DNA of 64,000 bases. Source: Megalobrama amblycephala (lineage: Eukaryota > Chordata > Actinopteri > Cypriniformes > Xenocyprididae). The notes beneath the pieces are model-generated. The model made no database searches and was not told the DNA's origin. It saw nothing but the letters and a program-made list of their open reading frames with translations. Both the position numbers and the translations under genes were made by a program. Where the stretch lies: positions 16,578,186-16,642,185 of the forward strand of contig NC_063052.1 of the NCBI RefSeq assembly GCF_018812025.1, read 5' to 3'. This document shows, one piece after another, positions 37,701-49,700 of the stretch; position 1 is the first letter of the stretch; every line of letters starts with the position of its first letter.

Positions 37701-40700
37701 GGCTGCGGTGTGTCACGTGACAATCATGACGGGTCGTCATGGAAACAGTAAAGGAAATATTCTAATGGTGGCCTTTCTGGGAGGTCAGCCAGAATATTTT
37801 AAACTTATGTGTGAAAGGGTTAATTTAATTTATGAATTACCTTTTCCTGATCCTTGTTAGCAGCAGGTGTTCATCACTAATGCTCATTCATTACTTAATT
37901 AAATTACTTAATTATCTCATTAACTTAAACTTTGCTTCAGTGTTACCTTAACACTATTTAGAGAGGGACCATATGTCCTCCGAAGTTGATTTTGCTGTGT
38001 ACATTTCTTGTACATTTCTTGCAGTAAGTAATTTCTGAGAAATGCTGTTGAAAATTGAAATCAATACCCAAACAAACAATTTTGTAAATATTTGCTAGAT
38101 GTCTGCTCTGTGTGTGTGCAGAAAAAAATATTGTGTTTTTACATAGTCCTGAGTGTGTAAACAGTGGATCAGACCAATCCATGGAGCACCAAAACACTCT
38201 TGTAGCCAATCAGCGATAGGGGGCGTGTCTACTCATGATGGGGGAGGAGAGAAAGTGAGCAAGCGGGACATTTGTAGAAAAACTGAGAATAAGAGATGGC
38301 TGAGCCACTACCAAAGAGGAAAAGATCCAAGGAATATAAATGGAAAAAAAGGGTTACGATCAGACAAGAGCTTGGACCTGCGTAAATACTGAAAAAGCTT
38401 TACAGCGTTGGAGAGACGTTAGAGAGTGGGAAGGCCTGAAAACAGATGCCGAGGTTGCTTTGTTTCTGCTTGATGAATAACATTGCTTTTTGCTTATGTT
38501 TCACAGAACTAAGATATGCTGCTGTTGCTGTCGTTGAATCACAGCTGATTCAACCATACTTGCGCCAGTGTTGTTGCCTGTGTTTCAAAGCTTGGTCATT
38601 ATTTTCGGGGCGGAGCAATGAAGGGAGGGGTGTGGGTTTTTTGGGGTAGGGGTGTGTTTGTCAGAAATCGCATTCTGCACCTTTAAATTCATATTTATTT
38701 TACATAATGCTTACTGAAATAATAGAAGTAAATGATTTGCAGGTGAATCAATTTCAAAAAACAATAATCTGAAGAATCTGTAATATAGATGCAAATTTGA
38801 AGATATAATAGATGGATTCACAGAAGTTTCAAAGGCTTGTTCATACGATAGAAATGCATATTTGCTGAATGCCGACAGCATATGAAAAAGTAATACAGCA
38901 TTTGTCTTTCTGTTATAAGACGGAACTGTTCAACAAAGACAGTAACTGAATGAAGACGGATAATGGGTGCTAATGTGCGTCTGCACTCAGGCACCGAGTT
39001 CTCAATGCTGCCAAAATAAAAGTTGACCACTATTAACTACTATTAAATTATTGCATGAACTATTGCCAAAGAATAGAACAATGCCAAAATAGCTATTTGG
39101 CCACTTGTAAACCAATTAGCTTGCACAGATATCAGCAGAAAACTGAAGCTGTTTTAGAGATGGAGCATTTCATGTTAACTTATGGAAACAAACTTGTTCG
39201 TTTTGTGTGTAGCACAGTCAGTTTTAAGGGCGCATTCTTTGATAGATTTGCTGCCACAAGCTCCATTTTCTTTGCCATTCTCTGCTTTTTCTGTCTCTGT
39301 CTCATTCTCTTTCATTTCTCCATTTACTTACTTGACACTCTTCCCTATTCTCTTTTTGTTATATTCCTTTCACAGCCTTCCACCACTCTTTCTTTGCCCC
39401 TCTCTCCTCCCTTCCACTTCTCTCATCTCATCTTTCCTCTTGCCAAACTCCAAAGGCCTGGGTGGTGAAGTGTTCAGGTCACCGTGGCAACAACAGGTCC
39501 CTTTCTTTCGTCATGCCAGTCAGAGCTGATTGGAATTCTGAGTTGGGCCCGAGTTCAGTGAGCTGATGAGAACAGGATGTGCTCTCCTGCCCCACACAAC
39601 AACCTCCTTAAGAAAATGCCAGCCAATGGGAACACAGAAACTAACCACATGCCCGAGCAACAAAATACAACAATAAAGTCTAGGGAGACAAGCCACCTGC
39701 TGAAAATGTCATTTTCACAAAAAAAATAAAATAATAAAGTTTCTTTATTTGCATCACTTGTTCTAAGGAGAACATCTATAGAACTTCCATTGTAAAAAAA
39801 AAAAAAAGGTTCTTTATAGTGAAAAAACATTCTTTAGATTATTAAAATGTTCTTCACACTAAGAAAAAAGTGTTTATTTTAAGAACTCTTCACTGAAAGG
39901 TTCTTTCAGTTCTTCACCCAAAATGGTTCTTCTGTGGCATTGCTTTGAAAACCCTTTTAGAACCTTTATTTTTATAAGTGTACAGTATCTCACAAAAGTG
40001 AATACACCCCTCACATTTCAGCAGCACACTGACTAGTGTAAAATATTTCCAAGTTTAATTTCTATAGTATTGTTCCTTGAGAAGATATATTAAAATGGTT
40101 GCTGAAATGTGAGGGATGTACTCACTTTTGTGAGATACTGTATGTCATGAAATATCACAGTCAAATGTGTCGTTTGTAATTTAAAATAATGATAAAATAA
40201 ACGACAAAATTACAAAAAGTAATAATTAAATTACCATTCTTGTTTTAGAAGTTTAAACAAAATTGCTGTTGGCTGATAGATTCTAAAATTTATCAAAATT
40301 TTGGGGAAATTTTGCAAACAAAAAAGGTCCATTGCCTTTTGCCAAAAGTTTAGCGATGTATGAAGCACAGCTCACACAGAAGTCGCTTTCAAACCAATCA
40401 GATTTCTGTTAGTCTACACGGCCAATTTGTATGACCAACTTGTGCAATTTTTGCATACTTCCAGATCACATGGTTTCCTATTGAAATTTCACTGAACAGA
40501 TGTAAATGTAACTGAACCTTAAAGGGATAGTTCACCCAAAAATAAAAATTCTGTCATTTACTCACCCTCAAGTTGTTCCAAACCTGTAAGAATTTCTTTC
40601 TTCTGCTGAACACAAAAGAAGATATTTTGAAGAATGTCGATAACCAAACAGTTGATAGGCCCCATTGACTTTCAAAGTATTTTTTTATCCATACTATGGA

Positions 40701-43700
40701 AGTCAATGGGGCCCATCAACTGTTTGGTTACTCAATCTTCAAAATATCTTCTTTTGTGTTCAGCAGAAGAAATAAATTCATACAAGTTTGAAACAACTTG
40801 AGAGGGATGAGCTCTGCGTTTTACCCAAAGTTGAACATTCTTCAACTCTCTGTGACCAGAAAAAAGAAAAAAAAAAACGCAGAGTGCTCAGCTCCTTGTC
40901 ACGCTGCTGGCATTTTAATAAAAGCAGCACTCTCATTGAAAACAACTGGAAAATCTGCTAGCCTCAAGAAAAAAAAAATGGTTTGGTGGACACACGGCCT
41001 AAGACTTATGCAAACACAAATGACCTCAGTTGTATTTGTCTCAATTTCAGCAAAATATCTTTTCATATTCTTTTCACCATAACCAAGACTTTTGTCTGTT
41101 TATCACAATAGAAAGTTTATTATGTCTCACTAGTCTCATTTATAAACTATAGCAAACACATATACAAACACACTCACACACTCCTTCACCCACAGAGTAT
41201 TCACCACATTTCTGACAGTATTACAGACAGCATAGTTTGTTGCTTTAATGTAAAACATCACTAATGCTCTGCTGGCCTCAATCTGAGAGGAAGATGGTGT
41301 GCTGCATTACCTCACCTAAAGAACTCGCCTTTTACTGCAGCTCACAGACTACTCAAGAGTGACTCATCCAAGACTCTACAGGTTTCCTGAAAATGAGGGA
41401 TGAAATCCTGAGACCTCTATTAAAATAATGTGATAAAAGATTAAATCTAGGTTGTTCTAGTTAATGAATGAAAACTTGTCATCATGGTTGCCAAGGCATT
41501 GCTAAGCATAGTGCAACAGTTGGGTTCTGGAAGTAAAATTATTAATTTTCTCCATTAAGAAATTGATTTTGAATGATAACTTATAAACCCTTAAAAACAG
41601 ACCTACTGTGATCTACTACAAGGTTGTGAATCTGTGGTATTTGCTTCTGCTGAAGCCGTCAGCATGCATTATTTTAGCTTATTTTTAAAATAACAGTGTT
41701 TAACAGTGGAATTCCTTTTTAAAAACTGCATTACCCATGATGCTGTACAGAAAATTACACCAATCAGAGAGTTGAAATAAGCAACATGCTCCAAAATAGC
41801 TCTTTAGCTCCGCCCACTCCCATGAAGCACTGTGAATGACGTAATCGAGACGATCTCCCTATGCTCTCAAAATTCTGAAATGTTTGCATATATATTGTAT
41901 ATATATGCATATCTTGCAGTAAACTTAAAATATATTGTTTTTATAATCAACATTTTGTCAAATAATATTTTTTTATTTCTTCATCGTTTTTAATTTCGAT
42001 TATGCTGTTTTCAGTGCTTCATGGTATTGTAGTTCTTTCCCTCACTAAAACGTTTTTTTTTCTTCTTCTTCTTTTTTTTTTTTCTTTTTGCAGAATCTTT
42101 TTGTAGTATATTGAGTTAAATACATAAACCCAGGAATAAGCACTGACTACTCACGAAGACTGAGGGGTAGATTCAGCGTGAAATAGTAAGTGAAAACAGA
42201 AGATGGCAGGATATATCGGAAAGATAGATGCATTTGACAATGCTACGGACGACTGGACTTTGTACTGTGAAGGAACCGAGCAGTATTTCAAAGCTAATGA
42301 CATTGATAATGACAAGAAGGTGTCAGTGTTGTTGAGTGCGATAGGAGGGAAAGCTTATGCACCGCTAAGAAGCCACACTGCTCCCACAATGCCTGCCGAT
42401 CTTAGTTTTGACAACATTGTGAAAGTAATGCAAGAGCATCTAGCGCCAAAACTGCTGCTAATTGCAGAACGATTAAGATTTCATAAACGGAATCAGAATG
42501 ACGGAGAGTCAATCGCAGTTTATGTCGCCGAATTAATGAAGTTGTCAGAACATTGTCAGTTTGGGAATGGACTGAATGACGCACTGAGAGATCGTCTAGT
42601 CTGTGGCATTTCACAAGAGAGTATACAGAAGAGATTGCTCTCTGAGGCAGATCTAACATTCAAACGTGCTGTTGAAATTGCTGTCGCCATGGAAACGGCT
42701 GCCAGAGACGCAGTTGAACTGCGATCAGGAGTAAAAGTGTCTGTAAATAAGCTGGCCACTGCAGGTAAACCTAAGAAGACAATGCAGAAAGTTGAACTGT
42801 GTTACCGTTGTGACCGGGGTGGACACAGAGCAAATCAGTGCAGATTCAAAACCGAAATATGCAGAAAGTGCAATAAAATTGGACACATACAAAGAGCATG
42901 TCGATCTGATGTACAATATAGTGAAAAGGAGAGACAGTACAAGGTTCAGAAAAAGAAAAGTAGGAATGTGCATGTTGTTCAGAAGAAAAAAATTGATAAG
43001 GGTTTGGCGAATTTAGAAATCTACAGCCTGAAAAGTGACTTGAAACAAGCAATCTGGCTTACACCTCAAGTGAATGGACAGCCAATTAGAATGGAATTGG
43101 ACACAGGTTCCGCCGTTCCAGTGATGTCACAGAGCGAGTTTGAAAAACATTTCAAGATGGCTAAGTTAAAGCCATCGCCTGTCAAACTGAAAACATATAC
43201 TGGTGAGCCCATAATTCCTCTAGGAGTGATACCCGTGACTGTAAAGTACAATAATCAACAGAGTGAATTGGATCTGTACATAGTACAAACCAAGAGGGAC
43301 CAGCACTTTGGGGACGTGACTGGTTGAGAAAGCTGCAGTTGGACTGGAAATCCTTAAAAAGTCTGCAAATCACAGTTCCTGCATCACCTAGCACGCAAAA
43401 GAAACTGGAAAAAGTGCTGGATGGGGCTTCAGCAGTGTTTCAATTGGGAATAGGAACTCTGAAACCAGGCGCGCCGTTGACACGGGGGACAGGGGGGTCA
43501 GGACCCCCGCAGTTTTGAAAAGACAGAAATCGACCTCCACACTTTTGATAAGGGCTGCTTCAATCAGTCACACTTAATCATCTTTTAGCTTAGGATATTT
43601 TCTTTCAAATGAGACCATTTTCACATTTCTGTGAGCTTTCGTTCGTAAATAATCAACTGTTTTGTCGCGGATGTGAACAGGAAATGCGCTCTCAAATGGA

Positions 43701-46700
43701 GAAACACGCAGTCACCAAATCATCTATCAAACCATGCTAACGTTTTAGGACAGGTGGATGGTATATAAATCATGCCCGAACATTAGCGTTTGTCAATCAA
43801 GCCAAACCGTCCATTCAGAAACGAGAAATTTGACACTTTAAGGTAAGGAGGCTGATCTCTCAGGTTGACGGGTGAGTTGGCTTGACTGAAGTTTTCGTGT
43901 GGATTTATAGTTTATGGACTGTTTTGATTTCGGTAATTACATCTAGAAAGGTAAAAGCATTGATGGCATCTATAAAAGAGATATCTGAAAGCGAAACAAA
44001 AGTGATTATTGCCTCGACCAGCGACGCAGTGGGGAGGACGCATGAGAGGAGACCTGTGCGTTTAATTGGTATATGTAGTGTAATGCTGCATTTACAATGC
44101 TTATCAGTGGTGTGCACTTTGATCGAAAGTGAAAGTGCCCTTTGCTTTGTGGTCACATCGCGGTGCCCTGCGTTCCCATTTCTCCCACCCCAAACACAGT
44201 CTGGTCACCCCCACTTTGAAAATGTCTCCTGCGCCCCTGTCTGAAACATATCAAGGGGAAGATAACTTTGGATGAAAACGCTGTTCCAAAGTTTCACAAA
44301 GCAAGGCCCGTTCCCTATGCTTCCGCCAGAAATTGGAAACTGAACTGGATCGGTTAGAAGCTGAAGGAATAAAGATGGAACTGTACGACTATGCAGGGAT
44401 TTTAAAGTCTTGGTCAACGATGTATTGCAGGCAGAACAATATCCACTACCAAGAATAGAGGATGTTTTTGCTACACTTTCAGGAGGACAGCTTTTTAGCA
44501 AAATAGACTTGGCGGAAGCATATTTACAAATGGAAATGGAGGAGGACTCAAAAGTGTTCTTGACTATCAATACTCACAAGGGCTTGTACCGCTATAACAG
44601 GCTTGTTTTCGGTGTCGCCTCAGCACCGGCCTTATGGCAAAAGGCTATGGATCAGGTACTTCAGGGTTGCCCTGGTACCCAATGCTACCTTGATGACATC
44701 ATTGTCACAGGTGACAGTGACAGTAGTCACTTGGAGAACTTAGCACGAGTCTTAAAGAGATTGGAAGAGTATGGACTGCGTCCAAGACGCGATAAGTGTG
44801 AGTTCTTCAAGGAAACAATCACATATTGTGGGCACAAAATCGACGCAAATGGTCTGCACAAGTGTCATGACAAGCTAAAAGCTGTTGCAGAGGCTCCACA
44901 GCCGAAAGATGTCTCGCAATTAAGGTCCTTCCTTGGATTTATCAATTACTACAACAGATTTTTGCCAAATCTAGCCACTGTTCTCCATCCTTTAAATGCC
45001 TTGTTGCAAGCAGGAAAGAAATGGATGTGGTCAAAGCAATGCATGCAAGCTTTTCAGGAAGCAAAAAAAACTGGTGATGTCAGATACAGTTCTGACTCAT
45101 TTTGACCCTCACAAACCATTAAGGTTAGCATGTGACGCGTCACCATACGGAATCGGAGCGGTGTTGTCGCATGTGATGGCTGATGGAACGGAGCGCCCCA
45201 TAGCTTTCGCATCACGCTCCCTTACTGCTGCAGAGAAGAACTACGCACAGATCGACAGGGAAGCTTTGAGCCTGGTATGGGGTGTGAAACGATTCAATCA
45301 GTATCTGTATGGAAACAAATTCACCTTGGTTACAGACCATCAGTCGTTGGTTTCCATCTTCAGTCCTCAGGAGTTCCACTGACAGCAGCAGCACGGATGC
45401 AAAGGTGGGCATTGTTTCTGGGAGGACATAGATACCAGATTGAATTCAAAAGAATGCACAAATGTAAGCACACCTTTGGATGTTTTCACAATTGCTCAGC
45501 TTGAGAGTTCTCCTGTTACAGACGAAATGATTAGGAGAGAAACCAGGAGAGATCCTGCATTGTCCCAGGTATATTCAGCTATACAGTCTGGCTGGAATGC
45601 AGAGCAGAAGCTTCGATTCACACAATTCTATCAGCACCATGATGAGCTCACTCTAGATGGTAGTTGCATCATGTGGGGTATAAGGGTTGTTGTATCACCT
45701 AAGTTGCGAACTCGAGTCTTGGAGGAGCTCCACGTTGGACATCTTGGAGTGGTAAAGATGAAGTCACTTGCAAGAAGTTTTGTATGGTGGCCCGGTATAG
45801 ATCAGCAGATTGAGCAACTCGCCATGCACTGCTCAGGATGTCAATATGTGCAAAAGATGCCAAAACCTGCACCGCTACATCCCTGGGAATGGCCTGCATT
45901 ACCGTGGCAAAGGATCCATGTTGACTTTGTGGGTCCTTTCATGGGCACTACATTTCTGGTTGTTGTTGATGCATGTTCAAAGTGGCCAGAAGTGTTCAGC
46001 ATGACCTCCACAACCGCCACCCAAACTGTGATGGTTCTGAGAGAACTTTTCGCAAGGACTGGTGAACCAGAACAGATGGTGAGTGACAATGGTCCTCAGT
46101 TTATATCTGAGGAGTTCCAGATCTTCCTAAGGAACAATGGAATCAGGCATGTGACCTCAGCGCCCTACCACCCATCTACTAATGGCTTAGCTGAGAGATT
46201 TGTGCAAAGCTTGAAGAATGCACTGCGAGCCATGACACATGAGAAGCTCACACTAAGCCAGAAGCTTCACAATTTCTTGTTTGCATATCGAAATGCAACT
46301 CATGTCACCACAAATCGAACACCTGCCATGCTGTTCCTTGGTAGACCCTTACGTTCAAGGCTGGACTTGCTGAAACCCAATTTGAGGAGAACCGTACATG
46401 ACAGACAGATGAAACAATCACAAGGGGGAGGAGAAACGAGAGAGTTAGAAGTTGGAGAGAGTGTGCTCGCTAGAAACTACAGAGGAGATCACAAATGGAC
46501 ACCTGCAAAGGTCAAGGAACGAACAGGACCGCTCTCATATACAGTTGAGATTGCACCAGATACCATCTGGAGATGGCACATTGATCAGTTGAGAAGATCA
46601 AATGTTTCTCTGGAAAGTGGTTCTGTCAGTGTTCCATTTAGCTCTGCTGATACTGTTACCAGTGGAAGTGACACAACAACACCTCAAGATGGCACTGTAT

Positions 46701-49700
46701 CTTCCAGTGAAACACCACAAACACCAATTCCAACCTGTGAAGAGAAATGTTACCCTACCCGTATACGGAAGCCGCCAACCCGTCTTGATTTATAAAAGAG
46801 AGAGAGTGAAAAAAAAAAAAAAAAAAAGAAGCTTAACCTTAACCTTAAACCTTAAACCTTAAATGGGACATTATAGTCATAAAGTAAGTTTATTTCTTTT
46901 GTATGTGGAATGTTTTGTTAAAGGTGAAACTGTTTTTTTTTTTTTTTTGGATTTTCTTATCTAGGGTGGGAGGAAGTGTAGTGTACTGAGTTAAATACAT
47001 AAACCCAGGAATAAGCACTGTTGGCCACTCTGGGTTAGATATTGGTTGGCCAGTGAATTGTTCAAAGAGACACCTGTGTTAATGGAGTTCGTGATTCAAT
47101 GATTCCACAGTAAAAACTAAAAGAAGAACTGCCCATCATTGTCCTGACTTTTATTTGTTTTATTCGAACAAACACAACACTTTTTTTTGCCTCAAATCAA
47201 TGCTTGTAGTGTTGTGATTCACCTTGTAGCTGATGGGCTTGGTTCATGGCTTATACCTCTTTAAGGAATACTATTTTAAAATCCCTAAAACTGAATGGAA
47301 AAAATACTACAGGAACCAGTGCCGCTGAAAAAGGGGACAGGCACTATTGCGTATTGTAAGGAGGTTGCTAAGGTATTCTGGGTACTTACTTACTGGGCCG
47401 GGTCAAAAAAGCCCACCCTCAAGTTTCTATATTCTGGTCTCTAGATAGCCTTGTGGAAAAGAAATACACTTTAGCATACTTTTAAAAAGAATATTAATTA
47501 TTATACAAAATAATATACTTTAAAAGAATATATTTAAGTACTGACTGAATGTAATGATTTCTGATTCTTAATTGCATAGGCCCTCAGGGAAAGCATTATA
47601 TGAATATACTGTTAGACAGACAGAGAAGAAAGAGCAAGAGAGTAAGTTAGAGTAAAACAAACAGGGTCTGTCTCCCACTGTCCAACACTGTATGTGTTTG
47701 AAATTCCTGATTAAAAACAGCATCTCTGATACAAAACTTTATCTGTCATTTTTATGTAATGTTATCCTGCAGGCTTTATATTTCCTGACATTTTACCTAA
47801 ATTATTCTTGCTTTCTCTTTCCCTCTTTTATGTCTTTTTTCCACCAACCCCCAGCCTCAGTCGACCCCTCCCTTTTTCTGTCCACACAAAGGCTGTACCC
47901 CTCATCGCTTCAGCTAGACACTACCACCCCCAGAGGGATTCAGAGTCAGATGATGTCACTTTTGGCTGCATGTTTAAAAGCCAGCTGCTTCTGTTGCTTA
48001 GAAACTACCCCTCTGAGAGAAGAAGCACAGGGAAATATTCATTTCGCCAGCTGATACACTCTGGTAATTGCTTTATAAATGATAAATTAGTGTCACTATT
48101 CTAGCTGAAATCTGACATACTAGGTAATAAGTATCTAAATGACTTAAATAACTATTAGCAGTGGATGCCCAAGCTAATACTATTACTGTTGTTCATATTT
48201 TAGTTATGGATTGAACGAACACCTAACCATAAGTATAACACCAAACCGTTTCTGCTACAGACATGAATGAGACCTCAAATCATGCAGATTTTTGAGAAGT
48301 GTGCTGTTACTTTTCACTAATAGTAATGTCGTCAAACTTATATTATTTGTCAGGTAGATGAAAAAATGTTTGCAAAAATAAACGAGAGACTCAAGCCATA
48401 ATCCCTTGTGAAAAACTTAAAGGTGCCCTAGAACACTATTTCACAAGATGTAATATAAGTCTCTGGTGTCCCCAGAATGTGTCTGTGAAGTTTCAGCTCA
48501 AAATACGCCATCGATTTTTTATTATTCCATGTTTTAACTGCCTATTTTGGGGTGGGATTAAAAATGCTATGATTTGGTGTGTGTACACCTTTAAATGCTC
48601 GAGCTCCCCGCCCCCAAGCTTGCGACTGCATTAAACATTGCATAAACAATACTGAAGTTCACAATATAACTCTCAAAACTGATCTTTACAAACTGTTCAT
48701 GATGCAGCATATCAGATCACGTAAGTATGCCATATTGTGGATGTTTACATTTGATTCTGAATGAGTTTGATAATGCTGCGTGGCTAAAGCTACACTGTTG
48801 GAAAGATTTATAAAGAATGCAGATGCGTTTATGAATTATACAGACTACAAGCGAGTTAAAAATGAAAATAACAACATGGCTCTGATCTCCGTAAATAAAG
48901 TAAGAAACAATGGGAACTTTAACCACATTTAACAGTACATTAGCAACATGCTAACAAAACATTTAGAAAGACAATTTACAAATATCACTAAATATATCAT
49001 GATATCATGTATCATGAACAGTTATTATCGATCCATCTGCCATTTTTGCTATTGTCATTGCTTGCATGCTTCACAATACCTGCATAACTTCTGATGATTT
49101 CGGCTGTGCAGCTCCAGACGTTAATACTGGCTTGTCTAATGCTTAAAACATTGGCTGGTATATGCAAAAGCTGGGGGCGTACATATTTATGATCCTGACT
49201 GTTACATCACAGTTGGTGTTATGTTGAGATTTGCCTGTTTTTCCGTGGTGTTTTTCACGCATGAGATTTACATATGAAGGAGGAAACAATGGTGTTTTGA
49301 GACTCACTGTATGTCATTTCCATTTCAACTATGCCAAGGTAAATTCAATTTTAAATTCTAGGGCACCTTTAATTGTACTGAATGGCTTTTGTAGTGTACT
49401 TCAAATCTTAAAAGTATATTTTTCAAAACTGTACTCGCACATAATATAATATTAATGAAATAAAAAGCCAATTAAGTGTACTTAAACAGAGTACACTTTC
49501 ATTACTATGTTTCTTAACACACTTCAGTACACTACTTGTAATAATGTCACTTTAACGGTTCCCTACAGTGCTCAAATTGAATCAGTTCTTATAGGGGGTC
49601 TCGGATCCCCCCAGCCCACCCTCAATTCGAGCACTGGTTTCCACATTTGACTGATGTTGTGGGATCTCACTTGAGAGCCCAATAACCTTCGAGTGGTAAC

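Larger units (their letters stand above)
42102..47179 (+). mobile_element. Ty3/gypsy LTR retrotransposon, defective
   Basis: The insertion runs from TGTAG at 42102 to CACAACA at 47179 with a 5-bp duplication CTTTT at 42097-42101 and 47180-47184. Gene order is gag, protease, reverse transcriptase, RNase H, integrase, which is the Ty3/gypsy order. It lies in syt11 intron 1, antisense to the gene. A hAT-like element interrupts pol. The 5' LTR is mostly deleted and pol carries several further frameshifts, so it cannot be autonomous. The closest lineage looks like the fish elements annotated as K02A2.6-like; that is recall, not a search. Confidence 0.9.

Noticed and set aside
39055..39529. Two long overlapping Phe/Leu/Ser-rich frames
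   Set aside because: They follow a pyrimidine-rich stretch in an intron; hydrophobicity is a composition effect.
43882..44244. 120-codon frame inside the hAT-like insertion as a gene
   Set aside because: No recognisable transposase or other domain; it terminates at the element's right end.
46832..46862. Interstitial telomere repeat
   Set aside because: The unit is CCTTAAA, not TTAGGG or its complement.
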